Shown one piece after another: positions 34,276 to 42,941 of a stretch of DNA of 64,000 nucleotides (the stretch's first letter is position 1; every line of letters begins with the position of its first letter). The notes below the pieces were generated by a model. It was not told where the DNA came from. It was given only the letters and a program-made list of their open reading frames with translations, and ran no database searches. Source of the DNA: DATFES01 sp035457725 (GTDB taxonomy: Bacteria; Pseudomonadota; Alphaproteobacteria; CACIAM-22H2); NCBI GenBank assembly GCA_035457725.1, contig DATIBC010000008.1:1-64000 (forward strand), given 5' to 3'. A program made the translations under genes and the position numbers.

Positions 34276-35346
34276 TCACAAATGCGCTCCCGACGACTTG
34301 TCGAAAAGATGCACGCTGTCCAGGCGCGGCGCGAGTGCGATCGGCTGACCTGGCTGAAAATCGTGCCGCTCGTGAAACACCGCCTGGATCTCGGAACCGG
34401 CCAGCTTGGCGACGACGTGAATCTCGGCGCCGGTCGGCTCGACGACGACGACTTCGCTCCGCAACCCGCCATTGCCGTCGCTGAGATCGAGGTGCTCGGG
34501 ACGCACGCCGTAGATGACCCTTTGCCCGTCGCGGCCGCCGGCCGACGGCGGCAGCGGCAGATGCGCTCCATTCGTGCTGACCACGTTGGCGGCACCGTTC
34601 TCGCGGCGCAGCGTGCCTTCGATGAAATTCATCGCCGGCGAGCCGATGAATCCGGCGACAAACAGGTTGACCGGATTGTCGTAGAGTTCGAGCGGCGTGC
34701 CGAGCTGCTCGACCCTGCCGTCGTGCATGACGACGATTCGATCGGCCATGGTCATCGCCTCGATCTGATCGTGCGTGACATAGACCGACGTGGTCTTGAG
34801 CCGCTGGTGCAATTCCTTGATCTCGGTGCGCATCTGGACGCGCAGCTTGGCGTCGAGGTTCGAAAGCGGTTCGTCGAACAAGAACACCTGCGGATCGCGC
34901 ACGATCGCCCGCCCCATGGCGACGCGCTGCCGCTGGCCGCCGGATAGTTGCCGGGGATAGCGATGGAGGTAGTCGGTGAGATTGAGGATCTGCGCCGCCC
35001 GACCGACGCGCTCGTCGATCACCGCCTTGTCGACCTTTCTCAGAGCCAGGCTGAAGCCCATGTTCTGGTAGACGGTCATATGCGGATAGAGCGCGTAGTT
35101 CTGAAACACCATCGCGACGTCGCGATCCTTCGGCGCAATGTGGTTGACCACGCGATCGCCGATGGAGATCGTCCCGCCGCTGATCGGCTCGAGGCCGGCG
35201 ATCATTCTTAACAGAGTCGACTTGCCGCAGCCGGAAGGACCGACCAGTACGACGAACTCGCCGTCGCCGATATCGACGCTGATGCCGTGGATAACTTTCG
35301 TATTTCCGAACGCCTTCTCGACGTCGCGGACTACGACCGATGCCAT
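34276..35346 (-). CDS. ABC transporter ATP-binding protein 2, CUT1 (UgpC/MalK-like)
   Basis: A 356-residue ATPase starting MASVVVRDVEKAFGNTKVIHG, with Walker A GPSGCGKSTLLRM, signature LSGGQRQRVAMGRAI, Walker B FLFDEPLSNLDAKLR and YVTHDQIEAMTMAD. The C-terminal TOBE domain has GVRPEHLDLSDGN. I start at 35346, after GGAAGGA, because the longer frame to 35580 is a shadow of the dgoK region. It heads the transporter run and lies 99 bp before the binding-protein gene. It differs clearly from the other ATPase (29860-30951), so two separate ATPase genes serve one pair of permeases. Confidence 0.88.
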   Translation of the reverse strand: MASVVVRDVEKAFGNTKVIHGISVDIGDGEFVVLVGPSGCGKSTLLRMIAGLEPISGGTISIGDRVVNHIAPKDRDVAMVFQNYALYPHMTVYQNMGFSLALRKVDKAVIDERVGRAAQILNLTDYLHRYPRQLSGGQRQRVAMGRAIVRDPQVFLFDEPLSNLDAKLRVQMRTEIKELHQRLKTTSVYVTHDQIEAMTMADRIVVMHDGRVEQLGTPLELYDNPVNLFVAGFIGSPAMNFIEGTLRRENGAANVVSTNGAHLPLPPSAGGRDGQRVIYGVRPEHLDLSDGNGGLRSEVVVVEPTGAEIHVVAKLAGSEIQAVFHERHDFQPGQPIALAPRLDSVHLFDKSSGAHL

Positions 35347-35455
35347 TCGCGTCCTTCCCTGCTCCCGCGTGTTATTTTGTTGCGCGGTTAAGTCTGCGCA
35401 CTGGCGATCTAAGCCGGTTTGTTGACCCGCCGCAAGGCCATCCGGCAATTTTTCG

Positions 35456-36400
35456 TCACGTTTCGTCTGCGCCTGGGAGCAGACGCGCGGCTGCCGCAAT
35501 CTTGAGCAGCCCGCGCGCGCTCGCGGCCTCCGAGGAGACGATTTCGCTCCGACGGGCCAATCCGGAGAGCGCCCGCGCATAGAGGCGCGACAAGTCGGGC
35601 GCGCCGACGAGCGCGATCGGCTCCTCTCCCGCCCAGGCCAACGCCGCCCGCAGTTCGTGACCGATCAACAGGCCGGACATGAAAGACGACAGCGCGGTCG
35701 GCGACTTGACCTCGAAAAGACCCTCGGTGCGCACCATGAACAGATGATGCAACAGACCACCCGAACCGCCGGAGCGAGCGAGACCATCGTCGAATGCCGC
35801 GGTGTCGTCGGGTCCTTCCTGCATCAAGCGTCCGAGGATCGAGTTGCGCTTGAGGACCGCGAACGCTTCGCCGGTCATGAAAGTGGCGAACCGCGCGATC
35901 CGCCATCGTGCGCCGTCGCCCTCGGCCACGACCCACTTGCTGTGCGTTCCAGGCAGGCATATCAGCCGGCGCGAGGCCAAGGGCGGCAACGCCGCGACGA
36001 CCCCGAACACCTGCGTCTCCTCGCCGCGCATCACATCATGCCCGCCCGATAGCGCGGGACCGCTGACGCCGGGAACGATGCGTAAGGTTCGGCCCATGGC
36101 CTTAACCGCTACGAGACGCCGGGCAAGATCGTCGACGTCGGCCGGAACCGGCGCGTATGGTGCTTCGACCCAGCCCTGGCGGCTGCCGATCATGCCGCAC
36201 ATGAGGACGGTTGCCTTGGGCGCGGCGGCGATCCAGTCGCCGACTTGGCCCTGTAGCGCTGCCGCGAAGTCGCTGCTTGCCACATTCAAAATTCCATTGG
36301 GGGCGGTCCGCTCGTCGATCACGGTCCCGTTGGCGGCGATCTTCATCGCCCGGCAGTTCGTGGTACCCCAGTCGACGCCGATGAGCGCGGTCGATTTCAC
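35456..36400 (-). CDS. dgoK: 2-dehydro-3-deoxygalactonokinase (DgoK) family
   Basis: A 314-residue sugar-acid kinase with DWGTTNCRAM near the N-terminus (residues 10-19), LMCGMIGSRQGWVEAPYAPVPA, LPGTHSKWV and FMTGEAFAVL, all characteristic of DgoK. It phosphorylates 2-keto-3-deoxygalactonate (or a related KDG stereoisomer) with ATP, normally for cleavage by a KDPGal aldolase. The gene starts at GTG 36398-36400 (VKSTALIGVDWGTTN), overlapping the stop of the upstream isochorismatase-like gene by four bases. No aldolase gene (dgoA) is visible nearby. Confidence 0.85.
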   Translation of the reverse strand: MKSTALIGVDWGTTNCRAMKIAANGTVIDERTAPNGILNVASSDFAAALQGQVGDWIAAAPKATVLMCGMIGSRQGWVEAPYAPVPADVDDLARRLVAVKAMGRTLRIVPGVSGPALSGGHDVMRGEETQVFGVVAALPPLASRRLICLPGTHSKWVVAEGDGARWRIARFATFMTGEAFAVLKRNSILGRLMQEGPDDTAAFDDGLARSGGSGGLLHHLFMVRTEGLFEVKSPTALSSFMSGLLIGHELRAALAWAGEEPIALVGAPDLSRLYARALSGLARRSEIVSSEAASARGLLKIAAAARLLPGADET

Positions 36401-36963
36401 CGCGCGAGCGCCTTCAGCAGCGCCGCCGTATCGACGACGCGCGCATACTCGCCGTCCAGATTGGCGAGCGAGAGTGCGTGAACGTCCTCGGCCGGCCACA
36501 GCCGGCCGGCAAGATCGCACTTGTCGACCGCCCACGTTGCGTCGGAAACGACGTACGTATCGAAGCCGAGATTGCCCGCCATTCGCGCCGTCGCTTCAAC
36601 CGAGTTGTTGGTGAGCCATCCGACGATGACGAGCGTGTCGTGGCCGGCGGCACGCAATCGGGATTCGAGGTCGGTGGCGATGAAGGCGCTGTTGGTCCGC
36701 TTGGCGATGACCGTTTCGCCCGGCCGCGGGATAACTTCATCCTTGAACGCGTTGCCCGGCTGGCCGGGATGGAATGGCGATGTCACGAACGTCGAATCAT
36801 GACGTACATGGTAGATGGGCCGCGATGTCGCACGCCACTCCGCGAGCAGGCGCTCGATGCGGGTCAAGGCATGCGGATTATTGCGACGGCCCCAGACCGG
36901 ATGGTCCATTGCCCATTGCACGTCGACGATCACAAGAGCCGCGGAAGCGGGAAGGCGCTCCAT
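36397..36963 (-). CDS. Isochorismatase-family hydrolase with Ser at the usual Cys position
   Basis: A 188-residue protein with the family's Asp14 (ALVIVDVQWAMD) and Lys88 (IAKRTNSAF), but the catalytic Cys of the T-x-x-CVE-x-TAR motif is Ser121 (GWLTNNSVEATARMAGNLGF). Isochorismatase itself also lacks Cys there, while nicotinamidases, N-carbamoylsarcosine amidases and ureido hydrolases need it. It may therefore hydrolyse a vinyl ether or similar, or use an alternative mechanism; no substrate can be assigned. It lies between the aminotransferase (15 bp) and dgoK (4-bp overlap), so it belongs to the sugar-acid run. Confidence 0.82.
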   Translation of the reverse strand: MERLPASAALVIVDVQWAMDHPVWGRRNNPHALTRIERLLAEWRATSRPIYHVRHDSTFVTSPFHPGQPGNAFKDEVIPRPGETVIAKRTNSAFIATDLESRLRAAGHDTLVIVGWLTNNSVEATARMAGNLGFDTYVVSDATWAVDKCDLAGRLWPAEDVHALSLANLDGEYARVVDTAALLKALAR

Positions 36964-36978
36964 GACAGCGCGCCATGA

Positions 36979-38142
36979 TCACGACAGGATCGGCGTCAAG
37001 CGATCAAAGGCTTCCGACAGGCGCGCAGTGCTGGTGGCGAAGCAGAGCCGCAGCCACCCCTCGCCCTCGGGTCCAAAGGCGATTCCCGGCGCCAAGCCGA
37101 CGCCGCTCTCGCTGGCGATCATCTTGGCGAAATCGAGACTGTCGCTCATCCCTTCGACGCGAAAGAACGCATAGAACGCCGCCTGAGGATAGGCGAGCCG
37201 CACGCGCGGCATGGCGCCCAGGCGCTGAACGACGAGATCGCGGGCACGTCGATATTGGCTGACGATCTCGGCGGTGAACGCCTCGCCGTCGCGAATCGCG
37301 GTGATCCCCGCGTGCTGTACGAACGCCGCCGGACACGAGACATTGAATTCGGCGATCTTGCCGATCGTCTCGCCAAGTTGCGGCGGCGTCACCAGCCAGC
37401 CAAGTCGCCAGCCGGTCATGCACCATGCCTTCGAGAAGCTGTTGACCGAGATGACCGGATCGTCGTCAGCGGCAATGTCGAGCGGCGAGGGCGAGCGGTC
37501 GCGGTCGTAAACGACGCGCTCATAAACCTCGTCGGCGATCAGCCAGATACGCCGTTGACGACAGAATTCGAGCACCGCCGCGATGTCGTCGGCGCTCATC
37601 ATCCATCCGGTCGGATTGCCGGGGGAGTTGATGAACACGGCGCGCGTGCGCCGGTCGACGGCCGCGAACAGCTGGTCGAGATTGAGCCGCCAGCCGCCAT
37701 CGACGGCGGTGACCGCGACCCGACGCGCCTCGCCGCCCAGGATGCGCACCGCGTCGGCGCAGTTGGGCCACAACGGCGTCACCAGAACGACGTTGTCGCC
37801 CGGGTCAACCAGCGCCTGCATGACCAGCATGATCGCGTTGACGCCCGAGGGCGTCACCGAGATGCGCTCAGGCCCGAGCGTGCGCTGGCGCAGTCGGCTT
37901 ATATAGTCGGCGATCGCCTGGCGCAGCTCTGGAATACCGCGATTGGGCGTGTAGAACGTGCGCCCTTCGTCGAGCGCCTTTTTTGCCGCCTCGCCGATGA
38001 ACCGCGGCGTCGCGCGGTCGGATTCGCCGAACCACAGCGGAATCAGCCCCGGGCGGTCGAATGCGGCGTCGGATACCTCGCGGATTCGCGAACCGGTAAG
38101 GTCCTCGACCTGTGGGCGCAGCGGCGCAGGAAAACGGCTCAA
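36979..38142 (-). CDS. Class I/II PLP-dependent aminotransferase (aspartate aminotransferase-like)
   Basis: A 387-residue fold-type I aminotransferase with NSPGNPTGW (172-180), ADEVYERVVYD, and the PLP lysine Lys238 in NSFSKAWCMTGWRLGW. The substrate cannot be told from this. The reading frame has no ATG at the family N-terminus; the TTG at 38140-38142 overlaps the dehydratase stop as TTGA and gives MSRFPAPLRPQVEDLTGSRI, which fits well. Its position between an arabinonate-type dehydratase and an isochorismatase-like gene is unusual for an aminotransferase and suggests it acts on a keto-acid made in the pathway. Confidence 0.83.
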   Translation of the reverse strand: MSRFPAPLRPQVEDLTGSRIREVSDAAFDRPGLIPLWFGESDRATPRFIGEAAKKALDEGRTFYTPNRGIPELRQAIADYISRLRQRTLGPERISVTPSGVNAIMLVMQALVDPGDNVVLVTPLWPNCADAVRILGGEARRVAVTAVDGGWRLNLDQLFAAVDRRTRAVFINSPGNPTGWMMSADDIAAVLEFCRQRRIWLIADEVYERVVYDRDRSPSPLDIAADDDPVISVNSFSKAWCMTGWRLGWLVTPPQLGETIGKIAEFNVSCPAAFVQHAGITAIRDGEAFTAEIVSQYRRARDLVVQRLGAMPRVRLAYPQAAFYAFFRVEGMSDSLDFAKMIASESGVGLAPGIAFGPEGEGWLRLCFATSTARLSEAFDRLTPILS

Positions 38143-39896
38143 TGCGACTCGCGTCCGACCGGAGCGCCGCTGGCGCCGACGAGGAAGTCGAGATCGACGC
38201 CCTGATCGGCCTGCATGACGTGGTCGAAATGGAGCTTGAGATAGCCGCGATCCTGCGGTGGCGGCGGCGCCTTCCATGCCTTGCGCCGGCGTTCAAGCTC
38301 GGCGTCGCCGACGTCGAGATGGAGCCGCCGCCTTTCCACATCGAGCTCGATCATGTCGCCGTTCCTGACCAGCGCCAGCGGACCGCCGGCCGCCGCCTCG
38401 GGCGATGTGTGCAGCACGACCGTACCGTAGGCGGTACCGCTCATCCGGGCGTCCGAGATCCGAATCATATCGTCGACGCCTTTTTTCAGGACCTTGCGCG
38501 GCAAGGCGAAATTGCCGACCTCTGGGAATCCCGGATATCCCTTCGGGCCGCAATTCTTGAGCACCATGACGCAGTTCTCGTCGACATCGAGATTGGGATC
38601 GTCGATGCGCGCGTTGTAGTCGTCGATGTCCTCGAAAACGACCGCACGGCCGCGATGCTTCATCAGCTTCGGCGTCGCGGCGGAAGGCTTGAGCACCGCG
38701 CCCGTCGGCGCGAGATTCCCGGTGAGGACGGCGATGCCACCCTGCTTCTTGAACGGCTTGTCGAGCGCAAAGATGACGTCGCGGTCGTAACACGGCGCGT
38801 TCTTGACGTTTTCCCACATCGTCTTTCCGTTCACCGTCAGCGCATCCTTGTGGATCAGCGGAGCCAGTTCGCGGATCGTGGCCGGCAGGCCGCCGGCATA
38901 ATAGAAATCCTCCATCAGATATTTTCCCGACGGCATCAGGTTGACCAGGCATGGCACTTCGCGGCCGAGACGATCCCAGTCGTCGAGCGTCAGCTTGACC
39001 CCGATCCGCCCGGCGATCGCCAACAGATGCACGACCGCGTTGGTCGAGCCGCCGATGGCGCCGTTGACCCGGATCGCGTTCTCGAACGCCTTCTTGGTGA
39101 GGATCTTCGACATGCGAAGGTCCTCCTTGACCATCTCGACGATGCGTCGGCCGGCCATGTGCGCCAGCACGCGACGGCGTGAATCGGCGGCGGGGATCGC
39201 CGCGTTGGTTGGCAGGCCCATGCCCAGCGCCTCGACCATCGAGGCCATCGTCGATGCGGTGCCCATGGTCATGCAGTGGCCGGGCGAACGCGACATGCAG
39301 GCCTCGGCCTCGACCATGTCGTCGACCGACATTTCGCCGGTCTTCATCATGGCGGTGAATTTCCAGACATGGGTGCCCGAGCCGATATCCTCGCCCCGGA
39401 ACTTGCCGTTTAGCATCGGCCCGCCGGACACCGCGAGGGCAGGAAGGTCGCAACTCGCCGCACCCATCAGCAGCGCCGGCGTCGTCTTGTCGCAGCCGAC
39501 CAACAGCACCACGCCGTCGAGCGGATTGGCGCGGATCGATTCCTCGACGTCCATGCTGCATAGGTTGCGGAACAGCATCGTCGTCGGACGCATCAACGTC
39601 TCGCCGAGGCTCATCACCGGGAACTCGAGCGGGAAGCCGCCCGCCTCGTAGACCCCGCGCTTGACGTAATCCGCGAGCTGGCGGAAATGCGCGTTGCACG
39701 GAGTAAGCTCGGACCAAGTGTTGCAGATGCCGATCACCGGCCGGCCGTCGAACAGGTGATGCGGCAGGCCCTGGTTCTTCATCCAGCTGCGATGAACCAT
39801 GCCGTCGCGGTCGGTTCGCCCGAACCATTGGCGGCTGCGCAGCTTGGTCGCGCGCCCCGCCGGTTTCTGCGCCGATGGTTTCTTCTTGAGCGCCAT
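38139..39896 (-). CDS. IlvD/Edd family dehydratase, L-arabinonate dehydratase-like
   Basis: A 585-residue dehydratase with the iron-sulfur cysteines in TPCNAH (Cys67), VGCDKTTPALLMGA (Cys135) and GHCMTMGTAST (Cys208), the ligand pattern of L-arabinonate dehydratases. The active-site serine lies in the SDARMSGTAYGTVVLH block, and a SGGPMLNGKFRG loop follows the second cysteine. It would convert an aldonate (arabinonate, xylonate, fuconate or similar) to a 2-keto-3-deoxy acid. The start is supported by GGGGAGGAG upstream on the minus strand. It is the first gene of a run that continues through dgoK to the CUT1 transporter and DenD-like gene. Confidence 0.88.
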   Translation of the reverse strand: MALKKKPSAQKPAGRATKLRSRQWFGRTDRDGMVHRSWMKNQGLPHHLFDGRPVIGICNTWSELTPCNAHFRQLADYVKRGVYEAGGFPLEFPVMSLGETLMRPTTMLFRNLCSMDVEESIRANPLDGVVLLVGCDKTTPALLMGAASCDLPALAVSGGPMLNGKFRGEDIGSGTHVWKFTAMMKTGEMSVDDMVEAEACMSRSPGHCMTMGTASTMASMVEALGMGLPTNAAIPAADSRRRVLAHMAGRRIVEMVKEDLRMSKILTKKAFENAIRVNGAIGGSTNAVVHLLAIAGRIGVKLTLDDWDRLGREVPCLVNLMPSGKYLMEDFYYAGGLPATIRELAPLIHKDALTVNGKTMWENVKNAPCYDRDVIFALDKPFKKQGGIAVLTGNLAPTGAVLKPSAATPKLMKHRGRAVVFEDIDDYNARIDDPNLDVDENCVMVLKNCGPKGYPGFPEVGNFALPRKVLKKGVDDMIRISDARMSGTAYGTVVLHTSPEAAAGGPLALVRNGDMIELDVERRRLHLDVGDAELERRRKAWKAPPPPQDRGYLKLHFDHVMQADQGVDLDFLVGASGAPVGRESH

Positions 39897-40084
39897 CGCC
39901 TGCTCCTCCCCTGACTCGGCTTGCGGCAGGCGGCGATCCTATCGCGCGAAGGTCCGGCGATACAACGACAAGCAGGGAACGTCCGATCGCATGCCTGCCA
40001 TGCGAGGCATTCGTCGGCGTATCCCGAAACGGTCTGGTTGCAGCCCTCGCGTCATCCGCGCCCGCCGGCGGACCCGGGGACGGC

Positions 40085-40504
40085 CTAGTGGCCGATCACG
40101 CCGGCGATCACGTCGAGGACGAGCCCGGTCGAGACCTGGATCATCACGACATCATTGCCGATGATGATCCGGGCGGTGCCGGGATGCGGCGCGCTCAGGC
40201 GGCTATCGAGCGTCGGCGGGAGATATTTCTTGGCGATCCCCGGCGGCAGCGGCTTGCCCTTGGCAAGTCGCTTCTGCTGCCCTGGCGGCAAGCCCTTCGC
40301 CGTTCCGCCGTAGGCGACGCCATAGTGCTCGTAGACGGCGCGCCGATCCTGCTCCGAAAAGACGATGCCGACGCTGACGGAAACGTCGACGTCGCCGCCG
40401 CCTCCGCCGCCGCGCCCCTGCTTCTGCTTGCCGGGCTGGGCCAGCGCCGGCGATGCCGCCACCAGGAGCGCCGCAACGAGAATCGAAAGGGTCGATCGGG
40501 TCAT
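40085..40504 (-). CDS. Small exported protein, CigR/RcnB-like
   Basis: A 139-residue protein with a signal peptide (ILVAALLVAASPALAQ), a poly-glycine linker, and a C-terminal domain with LPPGQQKRLAKGKPLPPGIAKK and ARIIIGNDVVMIQVSTGLVLDVIAGVI. The PPGxxKxxxKGKPLPPG repeat and hydrophobic end match the CigR/RcnB-type family, whose members act in the periplasm or as anti-virulence or metal-homeostasis proteins. A metal link here is speculative. It stands alone, 84 bp after the TPP-enzyme gene's end, and lies upstream of nothing else on this strand. Confidence 0.7.
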   Translation of the reverse strand: MTRSTLSILVAALLVAASPALAQPGKQKQGRGGGGGGDVDVSVSVGIVFSEQDRRAVYEHYGVAYGGTAKGLPPGQQKRLAKGKPLPPGIAKKYLPPTLDSRLSAPHPGTARIIIGNDVVMIQVSTGLVLDVIAGVIGH

Positions 40505-40588
40505 GTGGGGGAGTCTCCCTCGACCGAGGTTAAGGGTGCGTTTATCTCCCCCGCCGATAGAGACGATGCGCCACGCCGTGGATTTTAG

Positions 40589-42328
40589 TCAAATTCGATT
40601 CTTAGCCGGCTGCTTCGCCCTGCTCAGCGCCTTGTCGCGAAGCGCTTGGATGGTGGTCCGCGTGGTGATCGCCTCGGGATCGGTGCGCAGTTCGATCACC
40701 GACGGTTTGCCCGAGGCGCGCGCCCGCTCGAACGCAGGCGCGAACTCGTCGTTGCGCGCTACCGTCTCGCCGTGACCGCCCAGCGCGCGGCCCATGGCGG
40801 CGAAATCTGGCGTTTCGAGGTCGGTTCCGACGACGCGCTCAGGATGCTCGCGCTCCTGGTGCATGCGGATGGTGCCATACATCCGGTTATTGAAGACCAG
40901 CACGATCAGCGGCGCGCCGTATTGAACCGCGGTCGACACCTCTTGCCCGGTCATCACGAAGCCGCCGTCGCCCACGCAGCTCACCACCAGCCGGTCGGGA
41001 TGAACGAGCTTCGCCGCGACGCCGGCCGGCACCGAATATCCCATCGCGCCGTTGGTTGGACCCAGCTCGCGCGCCGGGCGTCGATATTGCAGGTAACGCT
41101 GCGGCCAGCCCGTGTGATTCCCGGCGTCGAGCGTCAGGATGAAGTCGTCCGGCAAGTAACGCTGGAGTTCGAGCATTGCCTTCGCCGTATCGAACGTACC
41201 ATTGAACGGCGTGGGCTGCAGCGTGGCGAGATAATCGCCGCGTGCCTCCTCGCTCCACGCCCGCCAGCGCGGCGAAGCGATGGGCGGCATCGACACGGCG
41301 AGCGTCGCAAATCCGTTTGGACCCGATGGAATGGCGAGCGTGGGCTGGAAGACGCGGCCGAGCTCGTCGCCATCGGGTAACACGTGCACCAGACGCTGGC
41401 GCGGCGTCGGTGAATCGAGTGTCGTATATCCCTGGGTCGTCATCTCGCCGAGACGCGCATTGACGACGACGAGCAGGTCAGCGCGTTTGAAACGTTCGAC
41501 GAGCGCCGGCGGGCCCGAGGTGCCGATGTCGCCGGCAAAGCAGCGATGCGTATTGTCGAATACGTCTTGGCGTCGAAACGAGCAGGCGACCGGCAGATGG
41601 TTGGCTTCGGCGAAAGCGACGATGTCGCGGCAACCGGCCTCGCTCCATCCACCGCCGCCGACCAGCACCAGCGGACGTTCGGCCGATGCGAGCAGTTCGC
41701 GAAGCCGGACGAGATCGGCTGCGCCGGCCGACGGTTGGACCGCGACATAGGGTTCGGCGTCGGCGACGCTTACGACGTCGCTGAGCACGTCCTCGGGCAA
41801 CGCCAATACGACCGGCCCGGGACGGCCCGAAGTCGCGACGTGAAAGGCGCGCGCCATGTATTCGGGAATACGCTCCGCCTGTTGGATCTGCGCTGTCCAT
41901 TTGGCCAGCGGGCCGAACATCTGACGGTAGTCGACTTCCTGGAACGCCTCGCGGTCGAGCATGGCGCGGCCGACCTGCCCGATCAGCACGATCATCGGCG
42001 TCGAATCCTGAAACGCCGTGTGGACGCCGACCGCGGCATGGCAGGCGCCAGGGCCGCGAGTAACCATGACCAGGCCTGGACGACCGGTCAGCTTGCCGTA
42101 AGCCTCGGCCATGTTGGCCGCACCGCCCTCGTGCCGCGCGTTGATCAGGCGGATGCGATCGCGCACGTCGTAAAGGGCATCGAGTACTTCGAGGTAACTC
42201 TCGCCCGGCACGCAGAAGGCCATCTCCACGCCATGTATCAAAAGCTGATCGACGAGGATCGTTCCGCCGGTTCGGGGGGTTGGTCCGGCGGCGGAGCGCG
42301 GTCGCGGCGGGGGACCGGATCGGCTCAT
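40589..42328 (-). CDS. Thiamine-diphosphate-dependent enzyme, acetolactate synthase-like
   Basis: A 579-residue TPP enzyme: N-terminal PYR domain with the catalytic glutamate in RHEGGAANMAEAYGKLTG (Glu67), the central domain, and the C-terminal TPP domain GDGGFVMTGQEVSTAVQYGAPLIVLVFNN. The glutamate excludes glyoxylate carboligase, which has Val there. FAD-binding and quinone-specific features are not obvious, so it could be an acetolactate synthase-like, benzoylformate- or oxalyl-CoA-type enzyme. AAGGA before ATG 42326-42328 makes it the likely start; the upstream ATG at 42349 has no such site. No small regulatory subunit gene is adjacent, which argues against a biosynthetic acetolactate synthase. 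Confidence 0.82.
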   Translation of the reverse strand: MSRSGPPPRPRSAAGPTPRTGGTILVDQLLIHGVEMAFCVPGESYLEVLDALYDVRDRIRLINARHEGGAANMAEAYGKLTGRPGLVMVTRGPGACHAAVGVHTAFQDSTPMIVLIGQVGRAMLDREAFQEVDYRQMFGPLAKWTAQIQQAERIPEYMARAFHVATSGRPGPVVLALPEDVLSDVVSVADAEPYVAVQPSAGAADLVRLRELLASAERPLVLVGGGGWSEAGCRDIVAFAEANHLPVACSFRRQDVFDNTHRCFAGDIGTSGPPALVERFKRADLLVVVNARLGEMTTQGYTTLDSPTPRQRLVHVLPDGDELGRVFQPTLAIPSGPNGFATLAVSMPPIASPRWRAWSEEARGDYLATLQPTPFNGTFDTAKAMLELQRYLPDDFILTLDAGNHTGWPQRYLQYRRPARELGPTNGAMGYSVPAGVAAKLVHPDRLVVSCVGDGGFVMTGQEVSTAVQYGAPLIVLVFNNRMYGTIRMHQEREHPERVVGTDLETPDFAAMGRALGGHGETVARNDEFAPAFERARASGKPSVIELRTDPEAITTRTTIQALRDKALSRAKQPAKNRI

Positions 42329-42461
42329 CGCAGAATTCCTTGCAGTCATTCAATGATATCGAACGCGCCGGCGAGTAAAGGGGCGGCGCTCCCGCCTGTC
42401 AATGCGCCGCGGCCGCGCGCCTGGGGTGGACGAGCCCGGCCACTCCGGCTAGTTTTAAGCC

Positions 42462-42941
42462 ATGGACCGAGCCAGCGAACCCGCCGCTGCATGGTGCGAT
42501 GCACCCAGCGGTTTCCGCCAGCTCATCGGCTACCGCCTCACCGAGTGGTCGGAGGGGCGCGCCGTCGTCCATTTGGTCATCGGGCCGCGCCACCTTAATC
42601 GCGGCGGGGTGATTCACGGTGGCGTCATCACCACGCTCATCGATGCCGCCGGCGGTTATGCCGGCTGTTACTGCTGCGTCAACGGGCACGTCCGGCGCTC
42701 AGTCACCGTCTCGCTTTCGACCAGTTTTCTGAGCCAGACGATCAGCGGCACCATCACGGCGACGGCGCGCGTGCGCGGCGGCGGCCGCAAGCTGTTCGCG
42801 GCCTCGGTCGAAGTGACCGCCGATGACGGCCGGCTGATCGCCATTGGCGATGGCGTGTATCGCTATCGCAGCGGCAGCGAGAGCGCCGATGGGGTTCCGC
42901 TCGAAAGCGGCGGCGAAAAGCGCAACACCGCTCTCGGGTAA
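42462..42941 (+). CDS. PaaI-family hotdog thioesterase
   Basis: A 159-residue single hotdog-domain protein. The signature GPRHLNRGGVIHGGVITTLIDAAGGYAG contains the NRGGVIHGG loop and the catalytic Asp-containing helix (LIDAAGG). The family hydrolyses acyl- or aryl-CoA thioesters, such as hydroxyphenylacetyl-CoA by PaaI; the substrate here is unknown. It is divergent from the TPP-enzyme gene across about 130 bp and converges on the LysE gene, with a hairpin exactly between the two stop codons. Confidence 0.8.
   Translation: MDRASEPAAAWCDAPSGFRQLIGYRLTEWSEGRAVVHLVIGPRHLNRGGVIHGGVITTLIDAAGGYAGCYCCVNGHVRRSVTVSLSTSFLSQTISGTITATARVRGGGRKLFAASVEVTADDGRLIAIGDGVYRYRSGSESADGVPLESGGEKRNTALG

Noticed and set aside
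38293..39828. A 511-codon minus-strand frame overlapping the dehydratase
   Set aside because: It is an out-of-frame reading of the same strand as the IlvD-type gene; the in-frame protein has all the family cysteines.
39897..40084. Gap of about 190 bp between the dehydratase and CigR-like genes
   Set aside because: No open frame with coding character, RNA fold or strong repeat; only the dehydratase ribosome site and probably a promoter.
40589..42328. Glyoxylate carboligase (Gcl), tempting because of the nearby hydroxypyruvate isomerase
   Set aside because: Gcl lacks the conserved TPP glutamate; here it is present in RHEGGAANMAEAYG.
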